From the NCBI GenBank assembly GCA_030524525.1, contig JAUNGI010000003.1:58800-122799 (forward strand): a stretch of 64,000 nt of DNA. Direction: 5' to 3'. The notes beneath the pieces were generated by a model. It was not told where the DNA came from and did no database searches. It saw only the letters and a list, made by a program, of their open reading frames with translations. Both the position numbers and the translations under genes were made by a program. This document shows positions 8,265-16,489 of the stretch, piece by piece. Position 1 is the first letter of the stretch. The number at the start of each line of letters is the position of its first letter. Source of the DNA: Lachnospiraceae bacterium. Its GTDB lineage: Bacteria; Bacillota; Clostridia; Lachnospirales; Lachnospiraceae.

Positions 8265-8681
8265 ATGAAAAAGAAACTTGCGATCATTGGAAGCCTTTGC
8301 ATTTTGGCAGTGCTCCTTGTTGCGGGCATTTGTTTTAGGAAAGAGCTGTTTCCCGACGGTAAAGACGCTGCGGCGCAGCCAACGGCACGACCTACCCGCG
8401 CCGTGTTTACGGAAAACGACGTTATGCGTGTGGATAAAGAGAATCGGGTCGAGCGGGAGGTTGTGGCTCTGATTTCGCCCGGAACGAAACAGGAGGAGGT
8501 CGTCCGCTGGCTGGGCTTTCCCAACGAGGCTAGGATTGCCGATCAATACATTGCCGAGTATTCCTGTACCAACGGCGAATACTTCTGGATCCGTTATGAA
8601 TGGAAAACGGAGGAAGGATGGGAAGGCTATGCGGTGGATTCTATCAGAATAACAAGCAAGCCGTATCCATGGGAGGATTGA
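8265..8681 (+). CDS. Small BamE/BLIP-like exported protein, array member 3
   Basis: 138 residues, start at 8265 with GGGAGGAG upstream. The N terminus matches member 2 (IIGSLCILAVLLVAGICF). The domain is the most diverged in the array: VVALISPGTKQEEVVRWLGFPNEA, EYSCTNGEYFWIRYEW, GWEGYAVDSIRI. The conserved G-T-K-Q-E core and the aromatic YxWIRYEW strand are kept. Function unknown. It is probably part of the same transcript as its neighbours. Confidence 0.75.
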   Translation: MKKKLAIIGSLCILAVLLVAGICFRKELFPDGKDAAAQPTARPTRAVFTENDVMRVDKENRVEREVVALISPGTKQEEVVRWLGFPNEARIADQYIAEYSCTNGEYFWIRYEWKTEEGWEGYAVDSIRITSKPYPWED

Positions 8682-8770
8682 TCCGTGCGTCGGAGGCGGA
8701 GCTGCGGAAGTGGCAGACTCGTTCGGCGTAAATAGAATTCCGATGTTTTTGCCCCGAAATGGAGGTCATA

Positions 8771-9172
8771 ATGAAAAAACTTTTCAATACCCGTCTGTTC
8801 CTGCTTTCCCTGCTGGCGCTGTTCCTTTGCGTCGGCTGCTCCAAGGAGCCAGCCTCCGGCAGCGAAACGCTTTCCCCGGAACCGACCGCTTTTCCTACGC
8901 TTAGTATGTTCACGGAGCAGGGGGTCATGCGGATGGACAAGGATAACCGGATCGAATGGAAAGATGCGGCGGAGATTCCTTTGGGAACCAAACGAGAGGA
9001 TGTGGTTCGACGGCTGGGTCTTCCCAATGAGGATGTTGGCTCCGGTTGTTTAATTGATCAATATCAGTGTGTAAATGGCGACTATGTTCGAATCTGGTAT
9101 GGAAGGCAGGAGAGCGAGGAGTGGACGGGATTTGTCGTGGAATCTATAATGATCGATGACGAGCCGTTTTGA
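8771..9172 (+). CDS. Small BamE/BLIP-like lipoprotein, array member 4
   Basis: 133 residues from the ATG at 8771 with GGAGG at 8761-8765. The signal ends in LCVGC and the SKEPASGSETLSPEPTA spacer is the same as in member 1. The domain (IPLGTKREDVVRRLGLPNEDVG, WTGFVVESIMIDDEPF) is close to members 1 and 2. The alternation of two signal types (members 1, 4 and 5 against 2 and 3) with shared domains suggests recombination between array units. Confidence 0.75.
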   Translation: MKKLFNTRLFLLSLLALFLCVGCSKEPASGSETLSPEPTAFPTLSMFTEQGVMRMDKDNRIEWKDAAEIPLGTKREDVVRRLGLPNEDVGSGCLIDQYQCVNGDYVRIWYGRQESEEWTGFVVESIMIDDEPF

Positions 9173-9209
9173 TCTGCCTCAATGTTTTTGCCCTGAAATG
9201 GAGGTTATA

Positions 9210-9591
9210 ATGAAAAAAATTAATTCCCTGCCTGTTCCTGCTTTCCCTGCCGGTGCTTTCCCTTTGCGTCGGCTGCTCCAAGGAGCCGGCCTCCGGCAGC
9301 GAAACGCTTTCCCCTGCCCCCGACAAATTCACGGCAGGAGATATTTTCCGGGAGGATGAAGCCAATCGGGTCGAATGGGAAAATGCGGAAGAAATTCGGA
9401 TCGGAACCACGCAGGCGGCGGTCATTCGCCTCCTCGGTTTTCCGAATAACGCCGAGGAGAATTGCGCTCAGTATTACACTGCGGACGGCGAATATATCAT
9501 GATCTATTATTGGCAGCGGCAGATCGGGGAATAGAAGGGCAACGTGGTGTCCGAGATGATTCTTGCGAGCCGGCCGTATTTGGTGAAATAA
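9210..9591 (+). pseudogene. Array member 5, frameshifted in a poly-A tract
   Basis: The ATG at 9210 is followed by seven A. Read from there, the frame gives a non-signal sequence and stops at 9357-9359. Removing one A restores MKKLIPCLFLLSLPVLSLCVGC, a normal lipoprotein signal, and continues through SKEPASGSETLS into the BamE-like domain (IGTTQAAVIRLLGFPNNAEE). An in-frame TAG at 9532-9534 then interrupts the last strand, after which the frame stays open to a TAA at 9589. Two lesions suggest decay, although the poly-A tract could also slip. Confidence 0.8.
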
Positions 9592-9720
9592 GAGCCCCAT
9601 TCGTCGCATCGGCGCGACAAAAATGTATGGCACAAGGGAGGAAAATGTGTTATTATATAAAAAATGCTCCGCATTCTGCACGCTTGGATTAAGCGTGCGC
9701 GGAAGCGCATGAGGATATAA
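9592..9720 (+). other. Structured leader-like region before the heme locus
   Basis: AGGGAGG precedes a 15-codon frame (MCYYIKNAPHSARLD, from 9645). Its end overlaps a hairpin with arms GCACGCTT / AAGCGTGC near 9678-9698, nested in ATGC.CCGC...GCGG..GC.CAT pairing. A terminator follows at once. This could be a leader peptide with attenuator or a short RNA; no clear promoter is seen. Confidence 0.3.
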
Positions 9721-9744
9721 AACTCCGTTGCGGCGGAGTTTTTT
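9721..9744 (+). terminator. Intrinsic terminator
   Basis: AACTCCG / CGGAGTT stem with a six-base loop, followed by a run of T to 9744. It isolates the lipoprotein array from the DtxR-like gene. Confidence 0.85.
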
Positions 9745-9755
9745 CAGAATCCATA

Positions 9756-9771
9756 GTTAGCGAAGGCTAAC
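9756..9771. promoter_or_regulatory. Putative metal-repressor operator 1
   Basis: GTTAGC-GAAG-GCTAAC is a perfect 6-4-6 inverted repeat upstream of the DtxR-like gene. A matching site at 10885 lies before the NEAT gene. The half-site recalls the GTTAG/CTAAC halves of DtxR/IdeR boxes, but the spacing differs. Confidence 0.55.
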
Positions 9772-9819
9772 CAAGGACAATAATGCGTAGGATACATTGC
9801 AAAAAGGAGAAGATAAAAC

Positions 9820-10650
9820 ATGCCCAACTCACCGGATATTTTGCGTATGCGGGTGCTGCTTTGCTTTTTGAAAAAAGACGAGAGCTGTACCGTAATGGGA
9901 ATCTCACGTACATTGAAGGAAGCAAAACAGAATGTCAGCCGTGCGATGATCGCCTTAGAAAGGGACGGACTGCTTAACCGGAGCAATCCGAGATGCCCCG
10001 TTTTAACGGAACGCGGTGAACGGCAGGCAAAGCACTATGCCGAGCGGATCGAGATCACATTAAATCATTTGCTGTATGAGGGCGTCGATGTGGAAAACGC
10101 AAGACAGGACGCTTTTTTATGGGCGCTTTACTGCTCTGAGAAGACAATGGAAACCATTCGGGCGACCGAAGAACGCTACCGTGTAAAATATGAATTGCGG
10201 GATCAGGCGCAATTCGGCGGAATGCAGCTTTGCAGACTGCTGAAAAACGGTTCCTATCGTTTTCCTTTTCTCATATACCGGGAGCAGGTGAAGAACGGGA
10301 CGAATATTTCAATGGCAAACGGGGGCTTCGAGCATCCCTGCACGCTGTATGTGGATGACGGTGAAGGCTGGATACAGCTTCGGTCCCGGTCGATTTCGGC
10401 AAAGTCGGCGTCAAGCGGAAGGCTCTTGAGCGGCAGGGCGCAGAGCCTGCAGTATTTTGACAGCGGTCGTTTTATTGACGCGGAGGTAAGCGGCAACGTG
10501 TTCTCCTTTCCCGCGGAAGCGCTGCATTTTGTCAATATGGGAACCGGCGCCGGTCAGATCCTTCACGGAAGCTGTTCCGTGAAAATAGGGTGTTCGGCAG
10601 GGTTGATCCATATGCCCGAATCCACGGCGATCTTTACGATGCTGATATGA
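9820..10650 (+). CDS. DtxR-like metalloregulator with unusual C-terminal domain
   Basis: 276 residues; AAGGAGA lies about ten bases before the ATG. Residues ~1-70 form a winged helix (SCTVMGISRTLKEAKQNVSRAMIALERDGLLNRSN...LTERGERQA). The next helix-rich part (HLLYEGVDVENARQDAFLWALYCSEKTMETI) matches the metal-binding and dimerisation region of DtxR/MntR. The remaining ~150 residues are beta-rich and are not the usual FeoA/SH3 domain; I do not recognise them. Placed between two matching operators and ahead of a heme-uptake locus, it is probably the iron-responsive repressor of that locus and of itself. Confidence 0.72.
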   Translation: MPNSPDILRMRVLLCFLKKDESCTVMGISRTLKEAKQNVSRAMIALERDGLLNRSNPRCPVLTERGERQAKHYAERIEITLNHLLYEGVDVENARQDAFLWALYCSEKTMETIRATEERYRVKYELRDQAQFGGMQLCRLLKNGSYRFPFLIYREQVKNGTNISMANGGFEHPCTLYVDDGEGWIQLRSRSISAKSASSGRLLSGRAQSLQYFDSGRFIDAEVSGNVFSFPAEALHFVNMGTGAGQILHGSCSVKIGCSAGLIHMPESTAIFTMLI

Positions 10651-10821
10651 AAAGCGGATGCTGCGGGTCAGAAGCTTCAAAATAAATCGGGTGTTTGTCA
10701 CGGGACTGCGACTCGTTATCAGGGGCGTAAAATAAGGCGTTTCTCATTATGCCGCCCGCAAAATGCGCTTGATTTGTCCGCACTGTGTGACAAACCCGTT
10801 TGAGCCGAATGAAAAAATTCA

Positions 10822-10830
10822 TGCTATACT
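10822..10830 (+). promoter_or_regulatory. Extended -10 promoter of the heme locus
   Basis: TG-C-TATACT; TATACT matches five of six -10 positions. The best upstream -35 (TTGAGC) is 19 bases away, but an extended -10 can tolerate this. Confidence 0.45.
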
Positions 10831-10850
10831 GTGTACGCCTGTGATATAGG

Positions 10851-10874
10851 TGCTCCGAATAGGAGTATTTTTTT
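10851..10874 (+). terminator. Terminator-like attenuator in the NEAT gene leader
   Basis: TGCTCC / GGAGTA stem with loop GAATA and seven T at 10868-10874, lying between the -10 and the gene. It could attenuate the transcript. The stem is short. Confidence 0.4.
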
Positions 10875-10884
10875 GGACGAGAAG

Positions 10885-10900
10885 GTTAGCTACGACTAAC
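10885..10900. promoter_or_regulatory. Putative metal-repressor operator 2
   Basis: GTTAGC-TACG-ACTAAC, the same architecture as 9756-9771 with one mismatch in the right half. It lies downstream of the -10, 51 bases before the NEAT gene start, where a repressor could act as a roadblock. Confidence 0.55.
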
Positions 10901-10950
10901 AAGCTTGCAGCTCTGACCCAAGAGGTAAAATTGAAAGGAGAATTTATTCT

Positions 10951-12801
10951 ATGACAATGACCAAACAAAAACGGTTCAAGCGCAGCCTGTCGCTGTTTTT
11001 GGCTCTTGCTCTGTGTATGAGCATGGGGAGCATGACGGCGCTTGCGGCAGACCAAAGCAAGGCGGATGCCGTGACGGCAGCCGTTGACGCGGCTCTTGAA
11101 AAGGCTGCTGCGCTATCTTCTGAAGGACAATACATTGTTCCGATCACGTCGCTTGTGAGCTCCGCGCCATTGCAGCCCGTGCAGCTTGCGTTCTCAAAAG
11201 CGTTTGGCGACTGTGTGACGGTGATCGTAAAGGAAGACGGCACAATGACTGCCCGGATCAAAAATCAGCATATGATCGTTGATATGTCTGTATGGGGCAT
11301 GAATAAATACGATGCGAATGTTGCCTCGATTGTGGATGCGGATAAGTCTACCTCGGAAATTGAGAACGCAACCATTCTTTCCACGAAACAAGAGGTGTTT
11401 TCCAATCCTAACGGCGATCTTACGGCCGAGCCGGTGCAGACGGACATTATCGTTCCGGACGAGTTTGAGATCCCCTTAAATCTTGATGAAAAAAACCAGC
11501 AGAAAATATCCATAACGGTAGATTTTATGGATCACTTGCTGGGCGGCGGCAGCCCTTATCCTACAACGGTAACACTTACGCTGGATATGGATGCGGCTCA
11601 GATTGACGTGTCGGAGCTGGAAGCGCTTATTGAGGAGTGCGAAGCGATCACCGGGGAAAATTATACGGAGGAAAGCTTCGCCGCGCTGACAGACGCGATC
11701 GCAAAAGCCCGGGGCGTCGCTGCGGATCCCGAAACAATGGAGAACCTCAACGCAATGATCGCGGAGCTTAAAGAGGCCAGAGCCGGCCTTGAATATAAGG
11801 GAGCGGATTACTCCGCCGTGGACGCCGCCCTTGCGAAGATCCCGGCAGACGGCAGCGTTTATACGGAGGAATCTTGGGCAGCAGTAGAGGCGGCAAGGAA
11901 CGCCGTTGTAAACGGTCTGGATATTACCAAGCAGGAACTGGTCAACGGCTATGCCGAAGCCATTGAAACAGCCGTTTCCAACCTTGTGTTGAAGGATGCG
12001 GATTATTCGCTTGTGGATCAGGCCATTGCTTCGGTTCCCACCGATCTGTCCAAATATACGGAGGAATCCGTGGAGCGGGTCAAGCTTGCGATCGCAGCGG
12101 TTGAACGGGGACTGAAAGCGGATCGACAGGCGGAGGTAAACGCCATGGCAGCCGCAATAGCGCAGGCAGTTGCGGCGCTTGAGGAAAAAGGAACCGATAA
12201 GCCCGCAGACGGAGAGATTGATATCAACAATCTGAGGGACGGCGTATATGAAATCCCGGTTGCCCTCTGGCACGCAACACAGGATAAGGCGTCCATGGCG
12301 GCAGCCTCGTTTGTCGGGACAGCAAGAATTGTTGTTAAGGATGGCGCCATGACCGTATATGTTTACACAAAGCCGATGACCTTTGGGGCAATTACCGCAA
12401 GTCTGCAGGAAATGAAGGTTGAGCAGACGGACGGCACATGGGTCAATGCGGCTGTGGAGACGAAGAGCGGCGACGGAAATCCTACCTGCTTCTCCTTTGC
12501 GCTTGATCGGCTCAGCCAGTATATAAACACCAAAGTGAACCCTTATGTCGAAATGATGGGGAATCAGGATTTGGATGCAAGACTGAAATTTGATCTCGCT
12601 TCCATTAAGCTTGTTTCGGAACAAACGGACGATAAACCGCTTACTCCCCCGTCGGATGCAAACGGCAATGCAGGCGGTGCTGCAAGCCCGGAAACAGGGG
12701 ATACTTCGAAGCTTGTTTTTTGGGTCGTACTGATGCTTTCTTCTGCAAGCGCCGTCGCGTTAGTCTCTGCGAAAAAGCGCAGAGCAGTTTGGGGAAAATA
12801 A
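10951..12801 (+). CDS. Sortase-anchored NEAT/FIVAR heme-binding surface protein
   Basis: 616 residues. A Sec signal (1-33) ends at ALAA. Residues ~56-190 form a NEAT-like domain. Three FIVAR helical repeats follow (~210-415; YTEESFAALTDAI, YTEESWAAVEAAR, YTEESVERVKLAI). A clearer NEAT domain comes next (~425-560) with the heme-pocket pattern LRDGVYEIPVALWHATQDKA, SMAAASF and YVYTKPM. The C terminus has SPETGD at 579-584, a hydrophobic helix and KKRR, i.e. a sortase signal of the (S/N)PxTG type. It should capture heme or hemoproteins at the wall and pass heme to the Shp and IsdE-like proteins. No sortase gene is in the window. Confidence 0.88.
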   Translation: MTMTKQKRFKRSLSLFLALALCMSMGSMTALAADQSKADAVTAAVDAALEKAAALSSEGQYIVPITSLVSSAPLQPVQLAFSKAFGDCVTVIVKEDGTMTARIKNQHMIVDMSVWGMNKYDANVASIVDADKSTSEIENATILSTKQEVFSNPNGDLTAEPVQTDIIVPDEFEIPLNLDEKNQQKISITVDFMDHLLGGGSPYPTTVTLTLDMDAAQIDVSELEALIEECEAITGENYTEESFAALTDAIAKARGVAADPETMENLNAMIAELKEARAGLEYKGADYSAVDAALAKIPADGSVYTEESWAAVEAARNAVVNGLDITKQELVNGYAEAIETAVSNLVLKDADYSLVDQAIASVPTDLSKYTEESVERVKLAIAAVERGLKADRQAEVNAMAAAIAQAVAALEEKGTDKPADGEIDINNLRDGVYEIPVALWHATQDKASMAAASFVGTARIVVKDGAMTVYVYTKPMTFGAITASLQEMKVEQTDGTWVNAAVETKSGDGNPTCFSFALDRLSQYINTKVNPYVEMMGNQDLDARLKFDLASIKLVSEQTDDKPLTPPSDANGNAGGAASPETGDTSKLVFWVVLMLSSASAVALVSAKKRRAVWGK

Positions 12802-12813
12802 CACGCTCGCATG

Positions 12814-12849
12814 GTGACGGCTTCAGCTGATTCCGCTTGAAGCCGTCAC
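12814..12849 (+). terminator. Intercistronic hairpin after the NEAT gene
   Basis: Perfect 12-base arms GTGACGGCTTCA / TGAAGCCGTCAC with a 12-base loop, followed by GATTTT. The T-tract is weak, so it may reduce read-through or protect the 3' end, not terminate fully. Confidence 0.65.
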
Positions 12850-12883
12850 GATTTTGATATGATAAAGGCTTGAGGTGAGATCC

Positions 12884-13639
12884 ATGAAGAAAAAAATCTT
12901 GTCTTTCTTTTGCACGGCAGCACTTATTCTGTCGCTAAGCGCTGCGGCTGCCTTTGCCGACGCATTGGGGGAAGGAGCCTATACGGTCGGAAGGGAAACC
13001 TCTTATGTAAATCCGGATACGGGGGAAACCGAAGACGGAGGAACCAATATTGCGCTTGGCGACAGCATGTGCGCAAGCATTATTGAAGACCATCTGCTGG
13101 TGGAGCAGGCAAACGGAAAAACCTATATTACGATCGGCGTCGGCTTAATGTCGAATATTACAAATGTTCGTGTGCAGGTACAGGATCCGGACGGCGTATA
13201 CCATGACGCCAAGCTCACAAAGACCGGAAGCTGTCAGCGGAACGGAGATACTTGCAATCATTATCGTTTTGAAGTTTTTTCCGCCGACGGGTACATAAGT
13301 CCGATTATTTATGTTGAGCCAATGCAAAGGGATGTGCAGTTCTTTGTTATGCCCGATATCGGTTCGGCACAAGAAGGGACAGGCAATTTTGTCAGTGAGA
13401 TGATACCGAAAGAGCCGGAAAGTTCGGTGACGCCGGCTGCGGAACCATCCCCGGAGCCGACGACAGAGCCCACCCCGGAGCCGACGACCAAGCCGACGGA
13501 AGCGGCTCGGCATGAAACCTCCGAGGCTAAGGAAACCTCCGATCATACGGCGGTATGGCTGATCGGCGGCATTGTTGTTTTGGCGGCAGGCGGCTGCGGC
13601 ATCTGGTACTTCCGTCTTTCCAAAAAGAAACAAAAATGA
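12884..13639 (+). CDS. shp: Shp-like cell-surface heme-binding protein
   Basis: 251 residues; the ATG at 12884 follows GAGGTGAG. A Sec signal ends at AAFADA. The ~150-residue domain has the Shp pattern: YVNPDTGETEDGGTN, LGDSMCASIIEDHLLVE, GKTYITIGVGLMS, TCNHYRFEVF, YISPIIYVEPMQRDVQFFV. In streptococcal Shp the heme iron is held by two methionines in this fold. A proline/threonine-rich spacer (PEPTTEPTPEPTTKP) precedes a transmembrane helix and a KKK tail, so it is membrane-anchored through the wall. It would relay heme from the NEAT protein to the lipoprotein encoded next. Confidence 0.85.
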   Translation: MKKKILSFFCTAALILSLSAAAAFADALGEGAYTVGRETSYVNPDTGETEDGGTNIALGDSMCASIIEDHLLVEQANGKTYITIGVGLMSNITNVRVQVQDPDGVYHDAKLTKTGSCQRNGDTCNHYRFEVFSADGYISPIIYVEPMQRDVQFFVMPDIGSAQEGTGNFVSEMIPKEPESSVTPAAEPSPEPTTEPTPEPTTKPTEAARHETSEAKETSDHTAVWLIGGIVVLAAGGCGIWYFRLSKKKQK

Positions 13640-13652
13640 GGAGGAATACGGA

Positions 13653-14564
13653 ATGAAGCGGAAAAGAACGCTTTCTCTTATCCTTGCCGGAACGCTGCTT
13701 TTTTCCTGTGCCGGATGCGTGCGTCAGCACCCCGAGGATCAAGAGGAGGACAAAAAGGTACTTGCATCGGATTACCGTATTGCGGCTACTTCCGTTGCGA
13801 CCTGCGAAATACTTGACGCTCTGGGCGTTGAAAGCGAGCATGTTGTCGGAATCCCCCATTCGGATACGTATACGGTTCCCGCGATTTATGAGAATGCGAA
13901 AAGTCTTGGTTCGCCAATGGCGCCGGATATGGAGATCCTAAAATCGCTGGAGGTCGATTACGTGCTGACGCCGAATTCGCTTGAAGGAGAGTTAAAACCT
14001 CAATATGACAATATCGGCGTAAAAAGCTATTTCCTTGATTTGAAAAGTGTGGACGGCATGTATGCCTCCATTCGCGAACTGGGGGAGCTGCTGGACAAAA
14101 ACGAGCAGGCGGAGCGGCTGTGCGAGGAATACGAACGGTTCAAGGCGGAGCTTTCGGAGCGGAACGGCAGCGAGGATCCGCCCAAGGTTCTTATCCTTAT
14201 GGGGCTGCCCGGTTCCTATGTGGTTGCAACGGAGAGCAGTTACGTCGGGAGTCTGGTAAAGCTTGCCGGGGCTGAAAACATTTATGGCGATGGCGACGGA
14301 TCGGATTTTTTGTATGTAAATGTCGAGGATATGCTTTCAAGAAACCCGGATATTATTTTCAGAACCTCTCACGCCATGCCGGAACAGGTGAAGGTCATGT
14401 TTGCGGAGGAATTTGAAAACAACGATATATGGAAGCATTTTGACGCCGTAAAAAACGGGAAGGTTTACGATCTGGATCACACAAACTGCGGAATGAGCGC
14501 AACATTCCGATATAAAGAAGCCATCAGCGACATCACCTCTTTTTTATACGGAGAACAGCCCTGA
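13653..14564 (+). CDS. isdE: Heme ABC transporter substrate-binding lipoprotein (IsdE-like)
   Basis: 303 residues; ATG 13653 with AGGAGG upstream. A lipobox (FSCAGC) gives a lipid-anchored protein, followed by a class III (BtuF/FhuD-type) binding fold: RIAATSVATCEILDALGVESEHVVGIPHS, GSPMAPDMEILKSLEVDYVLTPNS and the long linking helix ASIRELGELLDKNEQAERLCEEYE. The SVATCEILDALG stretch is typical of the IsdE group. It delivers heme to the permease encoded next. The gene order Shp-IsdE-FecCD-ATPase supports heme over siderophore as substrate. Confidence 0.85.
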   Translation: MKRKRTLSLILAGTLLFSCAGCVRQHPEDQEEDKKVLASDYRIAATSVATCEILDALGVESEHVVGIPHSDTYTVPAIYENAKSLGSPMAPDMEILKSLEVDYVLTPNSLEGELKPQYDNIGVKSYFLDLKSVDGMYASIRELGELLDKNEQAERLCEEYERFKAELSERNGSEDPPKVLILMGLPGSYVVATESSYVGSLVKLAGAENIYGDGDGSDFLYVNVEDMLSRNPDIIFRTSHAMPEQVKVMFAEEFENNDIWKHFDAVKNGKVYDLDHTNCGMSATFRYKEAISDITSFLYGEQP

Positions 14565-14652
14565 CAGAGAAGTGCCCGCAGCTATGGGGGCTTTTCTCAA
14601 AAATCGTGCGAGTCTTCTACGAATACAAATTTCAAGTCGGGAGGTGTTCTTT

Positions 14653-15645
14653 TTGATCGGTACGCGAAAAAAAATCCTTTCCTTCTGCGTCACGGCAGCA
14701 GGACTTTTCCTTCTCTTCCTTTTTGCCGTCAACACCGGCAGTCTGAAGGTGTCCCCTGCGGAGCTGTGGAGAGGACTGTTTATCCAATATGACCCGAATG
14801 TGGCGACGATCTTCGACCTGCGTTTTCCGCGCATTTTTATCGCCATGCTGGGCGGCGCTGCGACCGCCGTTTCCGGCGTGCTGCTGCAGGCGGTAATGAA
14901 AAATCCCCTTGCCGATCCCGGCATTATCGGCGTCAGCTCGGGGGCAAGCTTTACGGCGGTTCTGGTTACCGCCTTCTTTCCGTCGCTTTTTTTCTTTACG
15001 CCGTTGTTTGCCTTTCTTGGGGGAATGCTGGCGTTTCTGCTGGTATATAGCCTTTCCTATAAAGGCGGTCTGGCGCCGCTTCGCATCATTCTTGTCGGCG
15101 TAGCGGTCAACGCCATGTTTACCGGTCTGATGAGCGCTTTTAACTCCGGCACCGGCAGCAGCTATTCGGGAGCGGCAAGCATTGTCAACGCTAACATCAC
15201 AATGAAAACATGGGACGATTTTCGCACGCTGTTTCTTTATACCGTGATCGGGCTGATCGCAAGCTGGTTTGTGGCAGGGCGCTGCAACCTTCTTGCTCTT
15301 GAGGACAAAACGGCGCGGAGCCTTGGCGTGAATGTTACAGGGAGCCGTATCGTGATCTCCGTGATCGCCGTGCTTCTTGCGGGAATTGCAACGGCAGTCA
15401 TCGGCCCCATTAGCTTTTTGGGGCTGATTGTCCCGCATATTGCGCGGCTGCTTGTAGGTTCCAATCACAGGGTACTGATCCCGTACACCGTCTTGCTGGG
15501 GGCGTTTACGCTGCTGCTGGCGGATACGGTGGGGCGGACGATTGCCGCGCCGTACGAGATCAGCGCGTCGGTGATTATGTCGGTGATCGGCGGTCCGTTC
15601 TTTATTCTTTTGCTTAGGAGGTCAAAACACGGCTATGGACAATAA
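14653..15645 (+). CDS. Heme ABC transporter permease (FecCD family)
   Basis: 330 residues with about ten transmembrane helices. FecCD motifs: LRFPRIFIAMLGGAATAVSGVLLQAVMKNPLADPGIIGVSSGASF, and near the end GPISFLGLIVPHIARLLVG and GGPFFILLLRR. I chose the TTG at 14653 because GGGAGGTG lies about seven bases before it and it gives the usual family length; the longer frame from 14572 adds a non-homologous, non-hydrophobic leader. Its end overlaps the ATPase gene by 11 bases. Confidence 0.9.
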   Translation: MIGTRKKILSFCVTAAGLFLLFLFAVNTGSLKVSPAELWRGLFIQYDPNVATIFDLRFPRIFIAMLGGAATAVSGVLLQAVMKNPLADPGIIGVSSGASFTAVLVTAFFPSLFFFTPLFAFLGGMLAFLLVYSLSYKGGLAPLRIILVGVAVNAMFTGLMSAFNSGTGSSYSGAASIVNANITMKTWDDFRTLFLYTVIGLIASWFVAGRCNLLALEDKTARSLGVNVTGSRIVISVIAVLLAGIATAVIGPISFLGLIVPHIARLLVGSNHRVLIPYTVLLGAFTLLLADTVGRTIAAPYEISASVIMSVIGGPFFILLLRRSKHGYGQ

Positions 15646-16417
15646 TAGCATTACCTATTCGGTGAAGGACCTTTTCTTTTCCTACGGCAGGCATGAGGTG
15701 ATAAAAAATCTTTCCTTCGATCTGCATAAAGGAAAGATCACGACGCTTATCGGCGCAAACGGCTGTGGAAAATCCACGTTATTTCAGCTGATGACAAAGA
15801 ACCTCAAGCCAAACGGCGGTGAAATTCTGCTGGGAGGAAGAAGGCTTGCGGATATCCGCCTCAAGGATCTTGCAAGAGAGGCGGCGATCGTGCATCAGTA
15901 TAACACCGCGCCTGACGATTTGACGGTGGAGAAGCTGATCTCCTATGGAAGAACGCCGTACCATACGCTTGGAATTTCTTCGAATGCGGAAGAGGATGAG
16001 GAAAAAATAAAGTGGGCAATGGAAATCACGCATACCGCAAAGCATAAGGACAAACCTGTGGCGGAATTATCCGGCGGTCAAAAGCAGCGCGTATGGATCG
16101 CCATGGCGCTGGCGCAGGATACCAAAATTTTATTTCTTGACGAACCCACCACCTACCTTGATATCCGCTATCAGCTTCAAATTCTGAAGCTGATCCGGAA
16201 GCTGAATCGTGAATTGGGGCTCACGATCATTATGGTGCTGCATGATATTAACCAGTCTTTCTATTACAGCGATGAGATTATCGCGATGAAGGACGGGCGG
16301 ATCATTGCGCAGGGACAGCCGGAACAGGTGATCACAACGGAGCTTGTCAAAGAGGTTTATGATGTGGCTTTACAGATCCGGTCGGCAAACGGCAGGCCCT
16401 TCATCCTCCCGGTTTAG
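15635..16417 (+). CDS. Heme ABC transporter ATPase
   Basis: 260 residues, a FecE/BtuD-type ATPase: Walker A GANGCGKST, signature ELSGGQKQRVWIAMALAQ, Walker B ILFLDEPT, D-loop YLDI and a switch histidine in VLHDINQ. It overlaps the permease gene, so translation is probably coupled. It powers import of the substrate bound by the IsdE-like protein. Confidence 0.93.
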   Translation: MDNNSITYSVKDLFFSYGRHEVIKNLSFDLHKGKITTLIGANGCGKSTLFQLMTKNLKPNGGEILLGGRRLADIRLKDLAREAAIVHQYNTAPDDLTVEKLISYGRTPYHTLGISSNAEEDEEKIKWAMEITHTAKHKDKPVAELSGGQKQRVWIAMALAQDTKILFLDEPTTYLDIRYQLQILKLIRKLNRELGLTIIMVLHDINQSFYYSDEIIAMKDGRIIAQGQPEQVITTELVKEVYDVALQIRSANGRPFILPV

Positions 16418-16489
16418 GGAAAAAACGAAACGTGCGGTTAGCGCAAAGCGCTTGGGCGTTTAATACAAAAAAGACGGCGGTGAGATCAT

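Larger units (their letters stand above)
10651..10950. other. Intergenic control region before the NEAT gene
   Basis: This 300-base stretch holds no credible gene. It contains an extended -10 (TGC-TATACT, 10822-10830), a terminator-like hairpin and the second GTTAGC-type operator. Listed separately below. Confidence 0.7.

Noticed and set aside
14572-14652. Longer N terminus for the heme permease
   Set aside because: The extra 27 residues are not hydrophobic or family-like, and a GGGAGGTG ribosome site lies directly before the TTG at 14653.
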